Shown: piece after piece, positions 58,487-64,000 of the stretch
Layout: every line of letters starts with the position of its first letter
Position numbering within the stretch: position 1 is the stretch's first letter
From: Xiphydria camelus
Lineage: Eukaryota > Arthropoda > Insecta > Hymenoptera > Xiphydriidae
Length of the DNA: 64,000 bases
Reading direction: 5' to 3'
NCBI GenBank assembly: GCA_963678675.1
Contig: OY783192.1
Location: forward strand, 1,312,001 to 1,376,000
Translations under genes and position numbers: made by a program
Notes under the pieces: model-generated
Told to the model about the DNA's origin: nothing
Seen by the model: only the letters and a program-made list of their open reading frames with translations
The model's database searches: none

Positions 58487-60048
58487 GAGTCGCACCTATC
58501 TGTCCTCCCTCCAATAATTGTAACCGATGGGATGAAACTCTCGCGTTAATTACAACATAACCGACGAAGATCGTTCGTACGGTTAACGATATGTGTACGA
58601 GTGTGTACGTATGTATCACGCGAGATCAGAGCGCGAGCCGATTAGCCATGGCTAACTGGTGATTAAAACGAGGGATCGATATATGTATAGGCGTTTCATA
58701 ATTGTATTCGGCATTTAGCATGAGTCAGGGAATTATAAGGGAGAAAAATAAAAGAAATAATGGAATAATCACGTTACCTTGCATTCCTACATGACAAAAA
58801 AAAAGATCCTATATGCACTTTTCTATATCTTATAACATAACTATAAGAATATAAAATGTGTACCTGTGTGAGGCAAAAATCTAACAACCTTGCATCGACG
58901 CCGACATGCTAGAAATGCAATAATGCCCCGGGGAGTGTACAATAAGAACGTCCAATGACTCAGTGATCACCGTATGTTAATCCTTACAAATCCCAGCTAC
59001 TCAGTGCCGCGACCCGTACCTATACGTACATACTATACATTATATGTCGACAGGTGTACTACAGAGCGACCATTGCGCAACGCAACAATCGCCACTTACA
59101 ATCAGACATATCTATAAACCTATGGTAAACGGAAGAGAAGAAAACGACGAATGGGAAATACATACGACTTTCTCTCGATAGTCAATCGTCGCCGATACAA
59201 CGATCTGTGTCGCTCCACGATCGATTGACCCGCTAAGGAGGGTTCCCTCTACTTTCAACAACCCGAAATTCAGGAGAAAGTCCAGGAGGAGTAGAAAGAA
59301 AGCGAGATAACGACGTCTGCGAACGACCGGCGCGCGAGCTGACGAAATTGGTATGAAATTAACGTCGGTTCTATTATTGGTGCGCGGGTGGAATAACGTT
59401 ACGCCCGGCTTTTATTAGCCGGTACCCCGTGGTTGGCCGCGATGACTAACGTCTCCCCTCATTTCACTGGCAAATTGCCAAGATGTCTCGAGAGACAGAT
59501 TCCCTCGGCTCTTTCCTGCTTGGCAACCTTGGACGGCACCTTCACCCGCGCATTCCCACGTGGAGTTAACGCACACGCACTCTACGCTGCAGACGACGAG
59601 TCCTCCTCCCCCTCCCTGTCGCAGGAGCCTTCGGGATGCTACCACAAAGTGTCAATCGCACCTTCTTATCCGATTTACCTCGGACGGACAGACCTACGCG
59701 CGAGTTGTATTCTCGCCCGCGCTAAATCGCAGCGCCTACGTTCGAGAGCGCACTGATCGGGCGTCTCGCTGCTTCGTAGAGGATGGACGTACAGGCGATC
59801 CGTACGTCGTGTATACCTATACTCAACGTTTGTCGTTAATAACGCTCGGATAATTCCGAGAGAAGCGAGGAATGATCCTGGGACCGCGACGATCCATCAT
59901 CGGCTCGGATGCGAGATTAATAAGCGAATCTAACGGATAATCTCCGATAACCTCCTCCCGGATATATTCCGAGAGATACGTATAAAGTACCAGGTACGTG
60001 TTTCTCTGAATTTACATGCGTACACTCTCGCGTGGGCACGTGCATATG
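58487..60048. other. no gene recognised
   Basis: AT-rich to 59100, then mixed. Frames at 59415-59853 overlap on both strands and lack domains. Confidence 0.4.
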
Positions 60049-60382
60049 CATAGAGAAAAAGAATTAGTTGGATCTACTGAAAATTACTTGCGAGATCGTT
60101 AAGTAATTACTTATTTATATCAATGAAATATTTTAATACATCAATTAAATATCTTTTCCTTACAATCATGAGAAATAGTATGTTATTGCGATCTCGCAAG
60201 TCATTAAATTAGTAGATCAATTAAATATCTCTTCCCTACAATCATAAAAAATAGTATGTGATTGCAAGGAAGAAATATTATATTTAATTAATATACAAAA
60301 AGATTTAATTGATTTAAATAAATAACTACTTGCGACTCCTCCATTAATTGTTAGTAGATCCAACAAATTCTTTTTCTCTGTG
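60049..60382. mobile_element. family B MITE, copy 3, enlarged by an internal duplication
   Basis: The left end is TAGAGAAAAAGAATTAGTTG and the right TTCTTTTTCTCTGTG is followed by TA at 60383-60384. TGGATCTACTGAAAATTACT is shared with copy 2. At 334 bp it is about 80 bp longer than its relatives because the ATTAAATATCT...CCTACAATCAT block occurs twice (near 60142 and 60220). Confidence 0.82.
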
Positions 60383-60384
60383 TA

Positions 60385-63300
60385 TAATAGGCCCATTGTG
60401 TGTGACAGGTGTCGAGGCAGAAGAGAAAGGTAAAGTAAAAATTTGGTATTTTGTATGGGTGGCACGTTGCTGATTAAAAAAAAAAGAAAGGTAATGGATA
60501 ACTATACGAAAAAAATCTTCTGTGAATTGCAATTTGTTACTATGCTGTACGTATTGTCATTACTTGCAAAGTTCGCGCGCGAGCAAGAGGAAGAGCTTAT
60601 CAAAGTTTATTGGTGCACAGCCGCGTGTCTTCGTGCGCGCCTATCACCGGGCCCGCCGCACTAAAAAGAGCGGTTGGCTAATCGGGGCCTCGACAATTGC
60701 AGTCGCCGTCGGTATCTACAGGTTTAGCATGCAAGTAAATAGTCCGTTTAATGTCTGGCCGAGGTATGACATGTCGGAACGTGACGGATTACGCTTGTAT
60801 CGCGTGTTACGGCAAAACCGATAAACGTATGTGAGAACGGACGATAGCGAGTGCTCGATGCTTGGGAAAGAAGATCAGAGTTAAGTGCTCGACGTTTTAA
60901 AAGCCGTCGTTCGAGATATCGCACAGCGTGTGAGCACCTTTTGTGCACCTAAACTCGTAATAATATATAGGTTAACCCGTTGATAAAACCTGGGAAAGGT
61001 TTTAAAAACGACGTTGAATTTTCATTTTACTTGTAAATTTCTCGTAGAATCTATAATGAGAGACGAGCGTCGCTGCACTGACAGGGGGAGATATTAAGAA
61101 TCTTTTTTTTTTAACGAAGGGTGAGAAACGTACGGGCGAAGAAATAAAACGCTCGTTCTCGTTCGTTGCGCGACTGCCAGTTCGCGTGCAGCGGTAACGA
61201 AAATCCCAGTGAAAAAGGAATCGCTACAACCTGCTTCTTTCAAGTTCTCCAACCCGCGCTAGAAACGACGCCCTTCCATCGCCTCCGAAAGATCGTGATT
61301 CCCGATTAAGTCTCGCCAAGGAATGCGTCACCTTCGAACAGGCGCGTTAACCCGCCCTGCCCACCGATTCCTGCGTTACGTAACGGTGCACCGAGCGAGT
61401 AGAGGTTTCCTGCAGTCCGCGTCGTCGCGCGTACACGCGAGATCGCTCGCCGCATGCTCCGCGAGCTCGAGCGAGCGAGAGCGAGAGAAAGAGAAAGAGA
61501 GAGAGAGAGGGGAGGGAAAGAGAGGAGAGCGTCGCCTCCCGCTGCTGCCGCCGTCGTCACCGTCGCCGGAGAGAAGCTTTCTTATCACTTTTTATCCACA
61601 TATAACCTATATATACCTTTTTTCGTTCCAATGACCTAACCAGGCCGGGTTATCGAGCTTAGACGAGAACCACTGATACACGTGGACCGGAGCCCCACGC
61701 ATTGCTATCTGCTAAAAAAGATCCCACCACTAGGAAAAGCCCCGGCGCGTTCTCCGTCGAGCGTCTGACGATTAACCGGGGCGGCGCGCCGAGGAGTGTT
61801 TCTACTAATGAATTCTTCTCGTCGTTCACAGGGCCGTACCTATCGTCTCGGCGCGCTCTTACGTAAGACCGGAGCCCTTTCGCGCGCCGCGTTTCTCTCG
61901 TTCCCTTCCGCGCACGATTGGCTCCGCGCCCGGCGTCAAGAAATTCCGGAGGCTCTCGCGTTGAGAGCAGTGCCGTAGTCGGGCGCCTCGAGACGAATGT
62001 CGTTCGACGCGGCGATACGCGTTGATTGTTATTAGCCGCGAGAATCACGCGACTTCGCGAACTGCGACGGAATCGACGAGATAGGATTGGCGATGGAAGA
62101 TACCACTGTACGTTGTAAGTGGCCGATGTCGACCCGCGTGTCTCGTCGAAGCGAAGAGCTGTCGCTGAGATGCTACATTGTGATACGATGATGACGGTCG
62201 AATTATCCGATTCGCCTTGATCGCATTCTTTTGCAATCGGTGCCTATATACATCATCGTTTTGCCAACATTCCGCTCCCAAGCGCGTCGCTTTTTCCTTC
62301 CCGGTGGAAGAAGAGGAACAGCTCGAAGAATTCGGTGAAGAAGGGGAACACCTTGGACGCGCGTCTGCCCGACAAAAAGCGAGTAGAGTAGGTGTACCGT
62401 AATCCGGCGCACCAAAGACTGCTCGTACTTTGTAGCGGCGAATATGGCGCTTGACGAGTCGAAAAATAACGCAGCGTCGAAATTCGCACGATCAGCACCC
62501 GTACCTACAATTTACACGCGTATACCGCGCCGTCGCCAATTCCGCATGTGGGCGTTGCGTAGTAGCGCACGTGTCCGTCCTTCCCGCGGTAAGAGACACG
62601 TGTGTGCGACGGAAGAGAGAGGGAACTCTAGAGCATCGCAACTATGTAATGCTTGTCTCTGTGTACGAAATCGTTATGAAAGAGTGTGTAGCCGTGAACA
62701 TACGCACCGTGCACGCGTGTACGTATGTCCTCTTTGGCGGAGGAACCACAAATTATGCGTCGCTAACCGAAGGTTTGTTTGAAAATACGATTTTTTTGCG
62801 TCGTTCTCGCGGTAAAATGAAGGCGCAATTATTTAAATAAAAAGCTCTCGACCTTGTTACGCTTTTGGTGAGCACCCACGGGGGACAGGAGTCCCATGGA
62901 TTATTGGCACGCGAAGAGTTCCACGCGACTTCGCTCGAGTGCTAGACCAATGGTGGGAGGATGGATAAATAGACTAACGAAGAAAGAGAGATGGAGAGAG
63001 GAAGAAAGATTTATTTCAATCTTTCATCGCGATGCGAGCATCCAGAGCTGGCTCTTCGCGGACTCGTGGGTGGCACGGGGATCCACCAAATACGGACCGC
63101 GCTGACGAGGGGTGACTTTGCTAACGCGTTTCCCCTCTCCGCATAGGTACTAAAGGTAACAAAAATATTTTTCCCTCGAAAGCCTTCCACTTCGTGGCGA
63201 AATAAATGTCTATAATTCGAGAAACAGCGAACGGATCGGATTACGACGAGAACTAATGAAAGTGCTCCTGTGTGCCAAGTTTCAAATAAACACTTCGAAT

Positions 63301-64000
63301 GTATATATGTTTCTGAAAGAGAAGGAGAGAAAGAAAGAAAGATGCGTTTATTTATGACCTGCGTAAACAAAAAGGAGAGATATTTATTACATAAAAAACT
63401 GGGTCACCTAAAGGGTAGCAGATACTTGAAATAATTATACATTTGCAGTGCCATCGCGATATAAAATTCGAAGCATTTGATTAACATTCCAGAATGACCG
63501 CGCGAGGTCAAATGTAAAAAGTTTTCAATTTAAAAAGACGTAGCTGTCGTAGGTGACGTCTTCGCAGTCGTCAATGGATACAACTTGCATGTAATTTGCG
63601 CGCGCAAGCGCTTCTACAATTTCTGTTCATTCGAGCTCTTACGTGATGACCCGAACCTAATTGTGAGTCATGAATTAATTACAACGCGGAGCACATTTTC
63701 GTCGATAAGCCGTTAACGTCACTGATAGAGACAAAAATCACAAGGACAAACGAAATTCTGCCTGATTTCGGAATCGCTCGCGATAACTTTCGTGGCACGA
63801 GGAGCGGGCATCGGTAGGACAAAAGATTTCCAATTGAACTTCGGAACTTTTAGACCAAATTCCCGGTCGAGATAATTATATCTCTCGAGAAGACAGTACG
63901 CGATATCGATGTATTATATACTCGCAAGTACGTTCATTCTTATACGTGGAAGAAATAACCATCGAGCATTGGTAAGAAACAAAATGAATAATAAAAAAAA
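60385..64000. other. no gene recognised
   Basis: Contains a GA-rich run at 61471-61520 and GC-rich frames on both strands without domains (for example 62444-62840 plus). The upstream TRIT1 exons were sought here and not found. Confidence 0.4.

Overview
The window looks like nuclear DNA of an insect, most likely a hymenopteran such as an ant or bee. Three things point that way: spliceosomal introns with GT/AG borders, abundant CpG in GC-rich tracts alternating with AT-rich tracts, and many short TA-flanked inverted-repeat transposons. The taxon is an inference from composition and one gene, not from a database search. Almost all long open frames here are chance frames in GC-rich DNA or in transposon arms, so few genes are called.

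The one confident protein gene is on the minus strand. Five exons (41903-41788, 33112-33016, 32905-32792, 32626-32441, 32349-32209) join in frame and give the C-terminal ~217 residues plus stop of a TRIT1/MiaA-type tRNA dimethylallyltransferase, including its C-terminal C2H2 zinc finger. Its last three introns are 91-165 bp. The next is about 8.7 kb and is filled with transposons. No N-terminal (P-loop) exon was recognised between 41904 and 64000, so the 5' half probably lies beyond the right edge, behind another intron of at least 22 kb. One weaker exon candidate, on the minus strand at 13412-13307, could encode a signal peptide ending at a good donor site.

The rest is non-coding and rich in miniature elements. 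Related families with ends like CAC-(3 bases)-GAAAA and TA target duplications occur at 5427-5915, 10841-11053, 20339-20557, 25925-26146 and 45438-45655 (family A); 21368-21618, 37460-37712 and 60049-60382 (B); 20559-20812 and 40740-40995 (C); 16710-16993 and 18094-18359 (H); plus single copies at 13722-13945, 19393-19656 and 37748-37953. Other inverted-repeat elements lie at 2826-3088, 5983-6307, 7633-7844, 14031-14280, 28433-28673, 34880-35408, 40502-40740 and 48996-49235. There is a mariner-ended MITE at 39359-39698 and a possible hAT-like element at 57855-58486. One element (5533-5794) sits inside a family A copy, and the window also holds a family A paralogue without it.

Other structure of note: a 105-nt near-perfect hairpin at 43547-43651 that looks like a miRNA precursor; a three-fold 31-bp repeat at 924-1016 carrying CRE/ATF-type palindromes; a ~190-bp tandem duplication at 21866-22250; a broken duplication at 2441-3181; and several microsatellites. 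No rRNA, tRNA, CRISPR or bacterial-type operon was seen.
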